Source: Rhizobiaceae bacterium
GTDB taxonomy: Bacteria; Pseudomonadota; Alphaproteobacteria; Rhizobiales; Rhizobiaceae
Length of the DNA stretch: 64,000 nt
Reading direction: 5' to 3'
Assembly: GCA_023953845.1 (NCBI GenBank)
Contig: JAMLJC010000002.1
Coordinates: 682,001-746,000 of the forward strand
The translations under genes were made by a program, and so were the position numbers. Position 1 is the stretch's first letter. Each line of letters opens with the position of its first letter. Shown here in pieces: positions 29,368-38,263 of this stretch. The notes under the pieces were generated by a model. It saw nothing but the letters and a program-made list of their open reading frames with translations, had not been told where the DNA came from and ran no database searches.

Positions 29368-29559
29368 ATGTTGAGAAAGTCGCGCATTGCAGTCGAGCAA
29401 ACGGAGACGCTGGAATATCTTCAGTCGATGCTTGCCCAGTTGCGTACGCTTGCCCAGGCAGAACATCACGACATGCTCGCCTATCTGATCGATATGGCGC
29501 ATATGGAAGCCGTGGATATCGCGCGCGGCACGCGGCCTTCATCGGTCCGCAAAGATTAG
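29368..29559 (+). CDS. Small conserved hypothetical protein
   Basis: 63 residues: MLRKSRIAVEQTETLEYLQS followed by LAQLRTLAQAEHHDMLAYLI and DMAHMEAVDIARG. It is entirely helical, with a His/Met-rich second half and no membrane segment or signal peptide. Similar short proteins occur beside topA-dprA in rhizobia, supporting it as real although the ribosome-binding site is weak. Its last 21 bases overlap the 3' end of dprA on the opposite strand. Function unknown. Confidence 0.65.
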   Translation: MLRKSRIAVEQTETLEYLQSMLAQLRTLAQAEHHDMLAYLIDMAHMEAVDIARGTRPSSVRKD

Positions 29560-30678
29560 CGAGACCGCGCCGCCTGCATGCCGTTCGATTCGGCCGGCCA
29601 GATCGAGCTCCATCAGAATCACGAAGACCTGCGCGGGGTGAAGCCCCGTATGGGCAATCAGCTCGTCCATGCTGACCGGCGTTTGTCCAAGCGCTTCGAT
29701 CAACAGGGCGCGATCGCCGTCGACGGGAGACGGCGTGCCGCTGACATCAGCCGGTTCGGCGAATCGCACCATCGCCGGTAACGGGCGGTCGATCAGCGGC
29801 GCGATCTGTTCGAGCACATCCTGTATCCCGGTGACGAGCACCGCGCCGTCCTTGAGCAGGCCGTTCGTTCCCTCCGATCGCGGGTCCAGCGGCGATCCGG
29901 GTACCGCGAACACGATCCGCCCCATCTCGCCGGCGAGGCGCGCGCTGATGAGCGATCCCGACCGCCTGGCGGCCTCCACGACGAGCAGCCCGAGCGACAG
30001 GCCGGCGATAAGCCGGTTGCGTCGCGGAAAATCCTGCGCCCGCGGCTCCCATCCGAACGGCATCTCGGAGATCACCGCGCCGCCACGCTCTGCGATTTCG
30101 GCCAGAAGGTCGGCGTTCTGCGGCGGGTAGGGGCGGTCGATGCCGCCCGCGACACAGGCGATGGTGCCTGTCGCCAAGGCCCCCTGATGCGCGGCGGTGT
30201 CGATGCCGCGCGCCAGACCTGAGATGACAGCATATCCTCCACGGCCGAGCTCGGAAGCGATCTGCCGTGCGAATTTCATGCCGGCCAGCGAGGCATTGCG
30301 CGCCCCGACAATCGCAACGGGCGGCAGTTTGAAGGCAGCCGTTGCGCCTTTTACCGCGAGCAGCGGCGGCGGCATGTCCATCTGACGCAGCACGGGCGGA
30401 TAATCGGCCTCGCCGATGGCGATGAAGACGGCGCCTGCCTTCTCCGCCCGCTCGATTTCCGCCTCGGCCTCCGCGACTGTCGGCACGCGCGGAGGCTTGC
30501 CGCCCCCTTGCTGCGCAAGGTGCGGCAGCGCTTCGATCGCGGCATCTGCCGATCCGTAGCGGTTTATCAGGGAGCGGAAGGTGGACGGCCCGACATTCGG
30601 CGTCCGTATCAGGCGGAGCCAGGCGATACGCTGGCGCTCGGAAAGGCGCCGGCCTGCGCTCGTCGAGGCGTCGGCCAT
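29539..30678 (-). CDS. dprA: DNA processing protein DprA
   Basis: 379 residues: an N-terminal helical region (RQRIAWLRLIRTPNVGPSTF), the Rossmann-like DprA core (VAIVGARNASLAGMKFARQI, then GYAVISGLARGIDTAAHQGA and EMPFGWEPRAQDFPRRNRLI, and VVEAARRSGSLISARLAGE), and a winged-helix C-terminus (LIEALGQTPVSMDELIAHTG). DprA loads RecA on incoming single-stranded DNA during natural transformation; it is widespread also in species not known to be competent. It starts 1 base after the plsY stop and is the last gene of the pyrB-pyrX-plsY-dprA run. Confidence 0.95.
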   Translation of the reverse strand: MADASTSAGRRLSERQRIAWLRLIRTPNVGPSTFRSLINRYGSADAAIEALPHLAQQGGGKPPRVPTVAEAEAEIERAEKAGAVFIAIGEADYPPVLRQMDMPPPLLAVKGATAAFKLPPVAIVGARNASLAGMKFARQIASELGRGGYAVISGLARGIDTAAHQGALATGTIACVAGGIDRPYPPQNADLLAEIAERGGAVISEMPFGWEPRAQDFPRRNRLIAGLSLGLLVVEAARRSGSLISARLAGEMGRIVFAVPGSPLDPRSEGTNGLLKDGAVLVTGIQDVLEQIAPLIDRPLPAMVRFAEPADVSGTPSPVDGDRALLIEALGQTPVSMDELIAHTGLHPAQVFVILMELDLAGRIERHAGGAVSLIFADR

Positions 30679-30679
30679 G

Positions 30680-31291
30680 CTACTTCGCGCCGATCTTGCT
30701 TTCGGTGCCGGCCAGCAGTCGCTCGATATTCGCGCGGTGCTTCCAGAAGACGAGGATCGTCATGACGGCGAACAGCGCGGCAACCGCGCTCGCCCCGTAG
30801 AGATAGAGAAAGATCGGCGTGACCAGCGTGGCCACCATGCCGGCCAGCGAGGAATACCGGGTCAGCGAGGCGACGGCCAGCCAGACGATGGCGAATGCGA
30901 TCAGCGCGGGCCAGGCCAGCGCCAGCAATACGCCGATATAGGTCGAGACTCCCTTGCCCCCCTTGAATCCGAGCCATGCGGGAAAGAGGTGGCCAAGGAA
31001 AGCGGCGAAGCCGGCCGCCATCGCCGGCGTGAGCCCCCAGCGCAGCGCGATCCATACGGCAACCGAACCCTTCAGCGCGTCGAGCAGGAAGGTCAGGCCG
31101 GCGAGACCCTTTCGGCCCGTCCTCAGAACGTTCGTCGCGCCGATATTGCCGGAGCCGATGCCGCGCACGTCGCCGAGGCCGGCAGCGCGGGTGATCACCA
31201 GTCCGAACGGGATGGAGCCAAGCAGATAGCCGACGATCAGAAAAAGGATGACGATGAGCGCGCCGGCTTCCGCCACGGTCCCCTCTGCCAT
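30680..31291 (-). CDS. plsY: Glycerol-3-phosphate acyltransferase PlsY
   Basis: 203 residues, five membrane helices. All three PlsY signatures are present: GYLLGSIPFG, GSGNIGATNVLR and GFKGGKGVSTYIG. PlsY transfers an acyl group from acyl-phosphate to glycerol-3-phosphate, the first step of phospholipid synthesis in bacteria with PlsX. The ATG at 31291 is chosen: GGAGGAGA lies just upstream and the start overlaps the stop of the preceding gene (TGATG). Confidence 0.95.
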   Translation of the reverse strand: MAEGTVAEAGALIVILFLIVGYLLGSIPFGLVITRAAGLGDVRGIGSGNIGATNVLRTGRKGLAGLTFLLDALKGSVAVWIALRWGLTPAMAAGFAAFLGHLFPAWLGFKGGKGVSTYIGVLLALAWPALIAFAIVWLAVASLTRYSSLAGMVATLVTPIFLYLYGASAVAALFAVMTILVFWKHRANIERLLAGTESKIGAK

Positions 31292-32589
31292 CACTCTCCT
31301 CCACGCTCCTCGAATACTGTGCGTCCGCCTACCATCGTTTGCAAGACCTTGCCCTGCAGGCGGGCGCTTTCGAAGCAGGTGTTCTTTGAGCGCGAGCGGA
31401 TGTCAGCCTCACGCACCACCCATGGCGCGTCGAGGTCGATCACGGCAAGATCGGCCGGCGCGCCCTGAGCCAGTGATCCTCCGGGCAAGCCGAAGAGGCG
31501 CGCCGGCGTCGTTGACATCGCCTCGATGAGCCGGATCAGCGGCACGTCGCCATTGTGATGGAGCCTGAGGGCGACGGCCAGCAGCGTCTCCAGCCCGATG
31601 GCGCCGTCGGCCGCATCGGCGAAGGGCAGGCGCTTCGTGTCGACGTCCTGAGGATCGTGAGACGACACGATAATGTCGATCACGCCCTCCCGAAGCGCCT
31701 CGATCGCCGCGATACGATCCTCTTCCGCGCGCAGGGGCGGTGAAAGCTTGAAGAAAGTGCGGTATTCGCCGACGTCGTTGTCGTTCAGCGCGAGATGGTT
31801 GATCGACACCCCGGCCGTGACGTTCGCACCGTCGGCCTTGGCGCGGGCAATGGCCTGCGCCGACATGGCGGTCGAGATTTTTGCCGCGTGATAGGCGCCG
31901 CGCGTCAGCCGCGCCAGCATCAGGTCGCGCTCCAGCGGAATGGCTTCTGCCTCGCGCGGAATGCCGGAAAGGCCGAGCCAGCTCGCATAGAGGCCTTCAT
32001 TCATGACGCCCGATCCCGCAAGGTCCGCATCCTGCGTCTCATGGGCGATCACCGCGCCGAAATCCCGCGCATAGGTGAGGGCGCGACGCATGACGAGGGC
32101 GTTGGCAATGGTGTGCCGGCCTTCGGTGAAGGCAACGGCGCCAGCCTCGCGCAGAAGACCGAATTCGGTCATCTCGCGGCCCTGCAGGCCCTTGGTGACC
32201 GCCGCCGCCGGATAGACGTTGACCGAGGCGGTGTCGCGCGCCGCGCGAAGAACGAATTCCACCAGCGCCACGTCGTCTATGACCGGATTGGTGTCAGGCA
32301 TCATCACGATGGAGGTGACGCCCCCGGCGGCGGCGGCCACGCTTGCCGAGGCGATGGTCTCACGATGTTCCGCGCCGGGCTCGCCGACAAAAACCCGTCC
32401 GTCGATCAGACCGGGGATGATGGCCTTGCCGTGACAGTGAACGACCTTCGCACCGTCCGGCGTGCCCTGGTTCAGCGCGGATTCGCCGGCCGCCGCGATC
32501 GTCCCGCCGTCGACGATGACCGCGCCGATCTCGTCCATCCCGCGCGACGGGTCGATGATTCGCGCATGGGTGAAAACCGTGATGCTCAC
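31291..32589 (-). CDS. pyrX: Dihydroorotase-like protein lacking metal ligands (PyrX type)
   Basis: 432 residues with an amidohydrolase fold resembling class I dihydroorotase, and the gene overlaps pyrB by 4 bases. Catalytic dihydroorotases carry D-x-H-x-H after strand 1 (for example LIDxHVHLREPG). Here the same place reads LIDGRVFVGEPG, residues 61-72, so both histidines (now R65 and F67) and the substrate arginine (now G69) are missing. Later, SSHDPQDVDTKRLPFADA corresponds to the family's SDHNP-type segment. Such non-catalytic subunits pair with aspartate transcarbamoylase in Pseudomonas (PyrX). A genuine pyrC must be elsewhere. Many annotations would still label this pyrC. Confidence 0.85.
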   Translation of the reverse strand: MSITVFTHARIIDPSRGMDEIGAVIVDGGTIAAAGESALNQGTPDGAKVVHCHGKAIIPGLIDGRVFVGEPGAEHRETIASASVAAAAGGVTSIVMMPDTNPVIDDVALVEFVLRAARDTASVNVYPAAAVTKGLQGREMTEFGLLREAGAVAFTEGRHTIANALVMRRALTYARDFGAVIAHETQDADLAGSGVMNEGLYASWLGLSGIPREAEAIPLERDLMLARLTRGAYHAAKISTAMSAQAIARAKADGANVTAGVSINHLALNDNDVGEYRTFFKLSPPLRAEEDRIAAIEALREGVIDIIVSSHDPQDVDTKRLPFADAADGAIGLETLLAVALRLHHNGDVPLIRLIEAMSTTPARLFGLPGGSLAQGAPADLAVIDLDAPWVVREADIRSRSKNTCFESARLQGKVLQTMVGGRTVFEERGGE

Positions 32590-33548
32590 GCGTCGCCTTC
32601 CCGGTTGCGGTGCGTGTCGAGCAGCGCCTCCATCACCGCCATGCGCACCGCCACGCCCATCTCGACCTGTTCCTGGATCACGCTTTGCGGCCCGTCGGCG
32701 ATTTCCGACGCGATCTCGACGCCGCGATTCATCGGCCCCGGATGCATGACGAGCGCATCCTCCTTCGCCGCTTTCAGCTTCTCCGCATCGAGGCCGAAAT
32801 AGCGGAAATACTCGCGCGTGGAGGGCACGAAGGCGCCGCTCATGCGCTCGCGCTGCAGCCGCAGCATCATCACCACGTCGGCGTCCTTCAGCCCTTCGCG
32901 CATGGTGTGCGAGACCTCGACGCTCATGTCGGCGATGCCGGTAGGCAGCAGGGTGGAAGGGGCGACGACCCGCACCCGTGCACCGAGCGCGTTGAGCAGC
33001 ATGATGTTCGAGCGCGCCACCCGCGAATGCAGGATGTCGCCGCAGATCGCCACTGTCAGCCCCGCGATCCGGCCCTTGGCGCGCCGGATGGTCAGCGCGT
33101 CGAGCAATGCCTGGGTGGGGTGCTCATGCGCGCCGTCGCCGGCGTTGACCACCGAGCAGCCGACTTTCTGCGCCAGCAGTGCCGCCGCGCCTGCCGACTG
33201 GTGCCGGATGATGAGGATGTCCGGCCGCATGGCGTTCAGCGTGATCGCGGTGTCGATCAGCGTTTCGCCCTTTTTCACCGAGGAACTGGCGACCGACATG
33301 TTCATCACGTCCGCGCCTAGGCGCTTTCCCGCCAGTTCGAATGACGATTGCGTTCGCGTGGAGGCCTCGAAGAAAAGATTGATCTGCGTGCGGCCACGCA
33401 GGGTGGCACTCTTCTTCTCCCGCTGACGGGAGAAAGGCACGGCCGCGTCGGCCCGGTCGAGCAGCATCACTATGTCCAAAGGCGACATGTCGCGTATGCC
33501 AAGCAGATGGCGATGCGGGTAGAGCGGCGGAAGGGTCGGCTCGGTCAT
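32586..33548 (-). CDS. pyrB: Aspartate carbamoyltransferase catalytic subunit
   Basis: 320 residues with the transcarbamoylase signatures: carbamoyl-phosphate site FFEASTRTQSSFELAGKRLG, HPTQALLDALTIRR in the middle and HPGPMNRGVEI near the C-terminus. It condenses carbamoyl phosphate with aspartate in pyrimidine synthesis. Its stop overlaps the start of the dihydroorotase-like gene by 4 bases (ATGA), fitting obligatory complex formation of the two products. No regulatory pyrI is present. Confidence 0.96.
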   Translation of the reverse strand: MTEPTLPPLYPHRHLLGIRDMSPLDIVMLLDRADAAVPFSRQREKKSATLRGRTQINLFFEASTRTQSSFELAGKRLGADVMNMSVASSSVKKGETLIDTAITLNAMRPDILIIRHQSAGAAALLAQKVGCSVVNAGDGAHEHPTQALLDALTIRRAKGRIAGLTVAICGDILHSRVARSNIMLLNALGARVRVVAPSTLLPTGIADMSVEVSHTMREGLKDADVVMMLRLQRERMSGAFVPSTREYFRYFGLDAEKLKAAKEDALVMHPGPMNRGVEIASEIADGPQSVIQEQVEMGVAVRMAVMEALLDTHRNREGDA

Positions 33549-33709
33549 GTCAAGGCGCTGCTATAGGCGGGGGTGCGCCGTGCTGCAAGCCGCCGCCGGG
33601 GATAGTGGCGCTTGTCACCGGGATTTTCGTCGCGACGGCGCGTCCCTCTGGTCTATAAGCGGCGAAGGCCCGCGCGGATTCGCCGTGACGGGCGGCCGAA
33701 AGGTTCGAT

Positions 33710-35335
33710 TTGACGCACGAGGTCAGCAATCAGTCGCCGCCCTATACGGGTGTCAATGCCTGGCGCGGCGATCCGCTGCTGGCCCAGATCGGTGAGCGTT
33801 TTTCAGAGCCGGTGCGGCGCGAGCTCGATCAACTTGGCCGCTTCGTCACCAATGCCGACGCGCAGGACCTCGCCCGGCTGGCGAATCTCGAGACGCCGAA
33901 GCTCAGGACCCACGACCGGCAGGGCCGGCGCATCGACATCGTCGAATACCACCCGGCCTATCACGCGCTCATGCGCCGCTCTGTCGCGAACGGGCTGCAT
34001 TCGTCCATCTGGGAGAACGGCGATGCCGAGGTCGGCCGCCGTCACCAGATCCGCGCGGCACGCTTCTACCTGACCGCCGAGCTGGAATGCGGCCATCTCT
34101 GCCCGCTTACCATGACCAGCGCCTCGCTCGCGGCGCTGATGTCGAGCACCTGGCTTTTCCGCGAATGGGCGCCGCGCGTGACCACACGGACCTACGACCA
34201 GTCGCAGAAGCCGCCGGTCGAGAAGACCGGGCTGACGCTCGGCATGGGCATGACGGAGAAGCAGGGCGGCACGGACGTGCGCGCCAACTCTACCCGCGCC
34301 GAGCGTGCCGGCAATGGCTTCTACCGCCTCTCGGGCCACAAATGGTTCATGTCGGCGCCGATGTCCGACGCTTTCCTGATTCTCGCGCAGGCGCCGGAAG
34401 GTCTTTCATGTTTCCTCGCGCCGCGCCTGCTCAGCAACGGCGCGGGCAACGGGCTGCACTTCCAGCGTCTCAAGGACAAGCTCGGGAACCGTTCCAACGC
34501 CTCTTCCGAGGTCGAGTTCGAAAACACCATCGGCGAGTTGGTGGGGGAGCCCGGCGCCGGCATCAAGACCATCATGGACATGGTGACGCTGACGCGGCTG
34601 GACTGCGCCGTGGCCTCGGCCGGACTGATGCGCGCGGGCCTCAGCGAGGCCGTGCATCACGCGCGGCACCGGATGGTGTTCGGCAGCCCGCTGTTCGAGC
34701 AGCCGCTCATGCAGCGCGTGCTGGCCGACATGGCGCTGGACGTGGCCGGCGCCACCGCTTTGTCTTTCCGTCTGGCGCGTTCCTTCGATGAGGCCGCCGA
34801 ATCGCGTGGGGAAGCCGCTTTCGCGCGAGCGATGACGCCGGTCGTGAAATACTGGGTGTGCAAGATCGCGCCGGCGCTGCTCTACGAGTCGATGGAGTGT
34901 CTCGGCGGTAACGGCTACGTGGAGGAGGGGCCACTCGCGCGGTACTATCGCGAGGCTCCCGTCAATGCGATCTGGGAAGGCTCCGGCAACGTCATGGCGC
35001 TGGACGTGCTGCGCGTGCTCGGCCGGGCGCCCGCGCTCTTCGAGGAAGTGCTGGCAGGGATTGAACGCGATCTCGGCGCGCATGGGCGCGGCACCATCGG
35101 CGTGCTGCGCGCTGCCATTCAGGTCGCCGAGCGCGACGAGGGCTCGGCCCGTATCCTCTCCGAGCAGCTTGCGCTGGCCGCCGCAGCAGCGGAACTGAAA
35201 CGGCTGGGGGCGGGGCGCATCGCCGACGCGTTCCTCGAAACCCGCCTCGCCGGGCAGTGGCGCGGCACCTACGGCATGCTGGACGCCCGCCACGACGCCC
35301 GGGTGATCGTCGAGACGCTCTACCCGCAAATGTGA
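33710..35335 (+). CDS. Acyl-CoA dehydrogenase, AidB-like
   Basis: 541 residues from a TTG at 33710 (GAAAGG 6-7 bases upstream). The N-terminal NQSPPYTGVNAWRGDPLL is typical of the AidB/isovaleryl-CoA-dehydrogenase-like branch. The flavin and substrate segments GMGMTEKQGGTDVRANSTRA, GHKWFMSAPMSDAFLILAQA and ECLGGNGYVEEGPLARYYRE are well conserved. AidB protects DNA under alkylation stress and binds DNA. Whether this protein does so or oxidises an acyl-CoA cannot be decided here. It is divergent from pyrB with about 160 bases between. Confidence 0.88.
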   Translation: MTHEVSNQSPPYTGVNAWRGDPLLAQIGERFSEPVRRELDQLGRFVTNADAQDLARLANLETPKLRTHDRQGRRIDIVEYHPAYHALMRRSVANGLHSSIWENGDAEVGRRHQIRAARFYLTAELECGHLCPLTMTSASLAALMSSTWLFREWAPRVTTRTYDQSQKPPVEKTGLTLGMGMTEKQGGTDVRANSTRAERAGNGFYRLSGHKWFMSAPMSDAFLILAQAPEGLSCFLAPRLLSNGAGNGLHFQRLKDKLGNRSNASSEVEFENTIGELVGEPGAGIKTIMDMVTLTRLDCAVASAGLMRAGLSEAVHHARHRMVFGSPLFEQPLMQRVLADMALDVAGATALSFRLARSFDEAAESRGEAAFARAMTPVVKYWVCKIAPALLYESMECLGGNGYVEEGPLARYYREAPVNAIWEGSGNVMALDVLRVLGRAPALFEEVLAGIERDLGAHGRGTIGVLRAAIQVAERDEGSARILSEQLALAAAAAELKRLGAGRIADAFLETRLAGQWRGTYGMLDARHDARVIVETLYPQM

Positions 35336-35482
35336 AGGCCGCACCTCGGAGTTGTGGGAACAAGTACCGGTCGGCGCGCTTGTTTTTCCACAGGCGTCCG
35401 GTTCGCCGTTAACCTTAACAAATGGTTTATGTTGCCGGAGGCACGTGGGCGCGCGAATTTACCATATGCCTCCGGGGTCATC

Positions 35483-36031
35483 ATGCGGCGAATCCTGACC
35501 AATGCCATTCTCGTCTACTGGACAGCGTTCTTCGCGGTTCTGGCGGGGATCTGCACACTGCAGCTCGACCATGGCATCGTGGAAATCTATCGGCTGCTCG
35601 GCCTCACTCGCATCACGTCGACGGTCGCGGATGCCGGCGGCGTCTGGCTTAGTGCGGCGTTCGGCGTGGCCTTTGGCGTGATCGCGCTGGCGTTCCTGTG
35701 GGCGTGCATCGCGAACGTCCTCAAGGAAGGCCGGGTGGGGGACGCCGACGAAATCCTGAGACTGGCCTTCGCTTCCGGCGCGTTCTGCGTGGCCGTGCTT
35801 CTGGTCGTCGCCGGCATGCTTTCGGTGTCCGGCGTGTTCCCGGTCATAACCGGACTGCTGGGCGCCCTGGCTGCTTCCTACGTTGCCGCGCACATGGAGC
35901 GCGCCGTGGGGGCATATTCGGCGATGGAGGGTCCGCCTTCCAGCGCGCGCATGATGGCGGCTCGCGCGGCCCGGGAATATGCGGTCCGCCGCTTCGCCTC
36001 CGCCGGGGAGTTGCAGGGAGGCAGCCGCTGA
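35483..36031 (+). CDS. Membrane protein of unknown function
   Basis: 182 residues from the ATG at 35483; the longer frame to 35354 is not needed. Four hydrophobic segments are visible: LTNAILVYWTAFFAVLAGI, GVWLSAAFGVAFGVIALAFL, AFCVAVLLVVAGMLSVSGVF and VITGLLGALAASYVAAHM. A soluble basic C-terminus (ARMMAARAAREYAVRRFASA) follows. I do not recognise a family. Its stop overlaps the start of the next membrane protein (TGATG), so the two are co-translated and probably work together. Confidence 0.7.
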   Translation: MRRILTNAILVYWTAFFAVLAGICTLQLDHGIVEIYRLLGLTRITSTVADAGGVWLSAAFGVAFGVIALAFLWACIANVLKEGRVGDADEILRLAFASGAFCVAVLLVVAGMLSVSGVFPVITGLLGALAASYVAAHMERAVGAYSAMEGPPSSARMMAARAAREYAVRRFASAGELQGGSR

Positions 36032-36366
36032 TGCGTTACGTCTTCGCACTCTGGGCGACGCCACTCGTCATCTTCTGGGGCTGGTACTACCTGTCCCTCT
36101 ACGACATGAACTTCGGCTATCTGATGCTCAGCCGGCAGGTCCATGACCTTGTCTTCAACGTCTACGGCGAAATCCTCGGCATCGATCCGGCGACGATACC
36201 CGGTCTGGTCATGCGCGCCTGCATTCTCGACACGCTGCTCATCATGGCGATCTGGGCGTTCCGCCGCCGCCGCGAGATTTCGAAGTGGTGGCGGGAGCGC
36301 CGGGAAAGCCGCGATGACGGCTTCATCGCAGCGCCTTCAGCCGGTCCAGTACCCCCTGCAGAATGA
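36031..36366 (+). CDS. Small two-helix membrane protein (DUF6105-like)
   Basis: 111 residues from the ATG at 36031, which shares bases with the stop of the preceding gene. The sequence MRYVFALWATPLVIFWGWYY, then LSLYDMNFGYLMLSRQVHDL, has an N-terminal membrane helix, a conserved aromatic stretch and a second helix (LVMRACILDTLLIMAIWAF) before a basic tail (RRRREISKWWRERRESR). It resembles the uncharacterised DUF6105-type proteins of rhizobia. The last 44 bases overlap ruvX on the other strand. Confidence 0.75.
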   Translation: MRYVFALWATPLVIFWGWYYLSLYDMNFGYLMLSRQVHDLVFNVYGEILGIDPATIPGLVMRACILDTLLIMAIWAFRRRREISKWWRERRESRDDGFIAAPSAGPVPPAE

Positions 36367-36817
36367 AGGCGGCCGCGGCCGAATCGATCCGCGTCTCCCT
36401 TTTCTTTCGCGAAACGTCCATTTCGAGCAGCGCACGCTCCGCTGCCACAGTCGAAAGCCTCTCGTCCCAGAAGGCGAAGGGCAGGTCGGTCATCCGAGCG
36501 ATATTGCGCACGAAGGCCCGCGACGCCTGCGCGCGGGGGCCTTCGCTGCCGTCCATATTGACCGGCAATCCCATGACGACCGCGCCTGCGGCTTCCTTCG
36601 CCAGAAGCGCGAGTAGCGCCTCCGCGTCGGTCGTGAACTTCTTGCGGATGATCACCTGCCTCGGATTGGCGAAGGATAGCCCGAGATCGGAAATGGCGAC
36701 GCCGATCGTCTTGTCGCCGAGATCGAGCGCCGCGAGCGTCTTGCTCCGGTCAAGGAGAGCGGGCAAAGCTTCGATTGCGACCACAGGCACGCGGCGATCC
36801 TTTGATTGCGTTCGCAA
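36323..36817 (-). CDS. ruvX: Holliday junction resolvase RuvX / pre-16S rRNA nuclease YqgF
   Basis: 164 residues, an RNase H-like fold. Key motifs are LAALDLGDKTIGVAISD (first catalytic Asp), VVMGLPVNMDGSEGPRAQAS, FAFWDERLSTVAAERALLE (catalytic Glu) and RIDSAAAAFILQGVLD (last Asp). In E. coli the protein matures the 5' end of 16S rRNA; it was first proposed as a junction resolvase. Rhizobia often place it beside gatC-gatA and the UPF0173 hydrolase, as here. Confidence 0.94.
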   Translation of the reverse strand: MRTQSKDRRVPVVAIEALPALLDRSKTLAALDLGDKTIGVAISDLGLSFANPRQVIIRKKFTTDAEALLALLAKEAAGAVVMGLPVNMDGSEGPRAQASRAFVRNIARMTDLPFAFWDERLSTVAAERALLEMDVSRKKRETRIDSAAAAFILQGVLDRLKALR

Positions 36818-36862
36818 GCGTTCTATCCTTCAACCGGTCGCAGAGCGAGACGGGAGTTTGAA

Positions 36863-37570
36863 ATGCAACTGACCTGGTATGGACACTCCGCCTTCCGCGT
36901 CGAGGCGGGCGGCGCGAAGATCCTGATTGATCCCTTCTTCACCGGCAATCCGGCCTGGGAAGGCGGCTGGGAGAAGCCGGCCGAAGGGATCACCCACGTC
37001 CTGCTCACCCATGGCCATAGCGACCATATCGGCGATTCCGTTGCGATCCTGAAAAAGACCGGCGCGCTGCTGGTCGCCAATTTCGAGATCTGCATGTATC
37101 TCGTCGGGCAGGGCGTCAGCGGCGACAAGATCAATCCGGGCAATACCGGAGGCACCGTCGATTGCGGCGGTTTCACCACGACTTTCGTGCAGGCGCTGCA
37201 TTCGTCGTCATTCAACGGCGAGAACGGCGTGAACACCTATCTCGGCAATCCCCTCGGCCTCGTCCTCCATTTCTCCGGCGACAAGACGCTCTACCATATG
37301 GGCGACACCGACATATTCGGCGACATGGCGCTGATCAACGAACTGCACCAGCCCGACATCGGCATCGTTCCGATCGGTGACCGCTTCACCATGGGCGGCG
37401 CGGTGGCCGCTCTCGCCTGCCGCCGCTTCTTCGCATTCAAGACGGTGGTGCCTTGCCATTACGGCTCGTTCGGCATCATCGACCAGAACGCCGACAAGTT
37501 CGTCACAGGCATGGAAGGTGCCGGTACGAATGTGATAGTGCCCGAAAAAGGCAAGGCGTTTGAAGCCTGA
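36863..37570 (+). CDS. Metal-dependent hydrolase, UPF0173 family
   Basis: 235 residues from the ATG at 36863 (CGGGAG 10 bases upstream). It is a metallo-beta-lactamase fold: the start LTWYGHSAFRVEAGGAKILI, then the metal site THGHSDHIGD (HxHxDH), a later His in QALHSSSF, GDTDIFGDM and the C-terminal PCHYGSFGI. This is the UPF0173 (YtkL-like) group, whose substrate is unknown. It is divergent from ruvX and followed by an exported protein gene 22 bases later. Confidence 0.9.
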   Translation: MQLTWYGHSAFRVEAGGAKILIDPFFTGNPAWEGGWEKPAEGITHVLLTHGHSDHIGDSVAILKKTGALLVANFEICMYLVGQGVSGDKINPGNTGGTVDCGGFTTTFVQALHSSSFNGENGVNTYLGNPLGLVLHFSGDKTLYHMGDTDIFGDMALINELHQPDIGIVPIGDRFTMGGAVAALACRRFFAFKTVVPCHYGSFGIIDQNADKFVTGMEGAGTNVIVPEKGKAFEA

Positions 37571-37592
37571 GCCGGCATTGGGGGTGTCTAAC

Positions 37593-38147
37593 ATGCTGAA
37601 ACGATTTGCATTCGTCGCGCCGCTGCTGGCGCTGATCGCGCCTGCGCTGGCGCAAACCGCGGACGAAGCGGTGAAGGGCGTGTATGTCGGGGCCAAGGAA
37701 CTTTGCGATCAGGCGAAGTCGCAGTCGCTGCAAAGCGTGATCGAGGCGGGCAACACGATCCTGACCAACCGGGGCCTGGAATCGATCGAATTCAACTGCG
37801 CTTTCCTGCAGGTGCTGAAGAACCCGCGGATGCCGGCTGGCTGGGTCGTCACCGCCATGTGCGAGGAACCTGGCTACGCATATCCGGAGATGTTCTCGCT
37901 GGTCGAGCGCACGCCGGGCGAACTCGAGGTTGCGGTCATGAGCGAGGCGCATGGGGCCTATTCGTTGCCGAGCGACGATGGCCAGGACGCCCCTGCCGGA
38001 GAGGAGCAATCGCAGCCGCAGGCCGAAGCCGCTCCGTCGCCACCTTCCCCGCCCGCACAGGAGGAAGAGGGCAGCGGTGACGCCGATGGCGAGGCATACG
38101 GCCTTTCAGGCGTCTGGTATCGTTGCGGCGGGGTCGCGGCGCCCTAG
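37593..38147 (+). CDS. Hypothetical exported protein with proline/glutamate-rich tail
   Basis: 184 residues from the ATG at 37593 (GGGGGTG 8-9 bases upstream). A signal peptide (MLKRFAFVAPLLALIAPALA) is followed by a globular part with four cysteines (KELCDQAK, EFNCAFLQ, VTAMCEEPG, and a last one in VWYRCGGVA). Before the C-terminus there is a disordered Pro/Glu/Gln-rich stretch (about residues 130-165). Probably periplasmic; I recognise no family. Co-directional with the UPF0173 gene and gatC. Confidence 0.7.
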   Translation: MLKRFAFVAPLLALIAPALAQTADEAVKGVYVGAKELCDQAKSQSLQSVIEAGNTILTNRGLESIEFNCAFLQVLKNPRMPAGWVVTAMCEEPGYAYPEMFSLVERTPGELEVAVMSEAHGAYSLPSDDGQDAPAGEEQSQPQAEAAPSPPSPPAQEEEGSGDADGEAYGLSGVWYRCGGVAAP

Positions 38148-38263
38148 CGCCCAAGATAGATCCAATTCGCAACTGCGATACCGCGCATGTTGCGTGGTGG
38201 ACGGCGCGCCGGTATAGGCCCATCAGTCAATGCTGACTGATCAACCTACCGAAGGGCCGTCCC

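Noticed and set aside
35403..35425. GTTAACCTTAAC as a CtrA-binding site
   Set aside because: The spacing between TTAA halves is 2 bases, not the 7 of the CtrA consensus TTAA-N7-TTAA.
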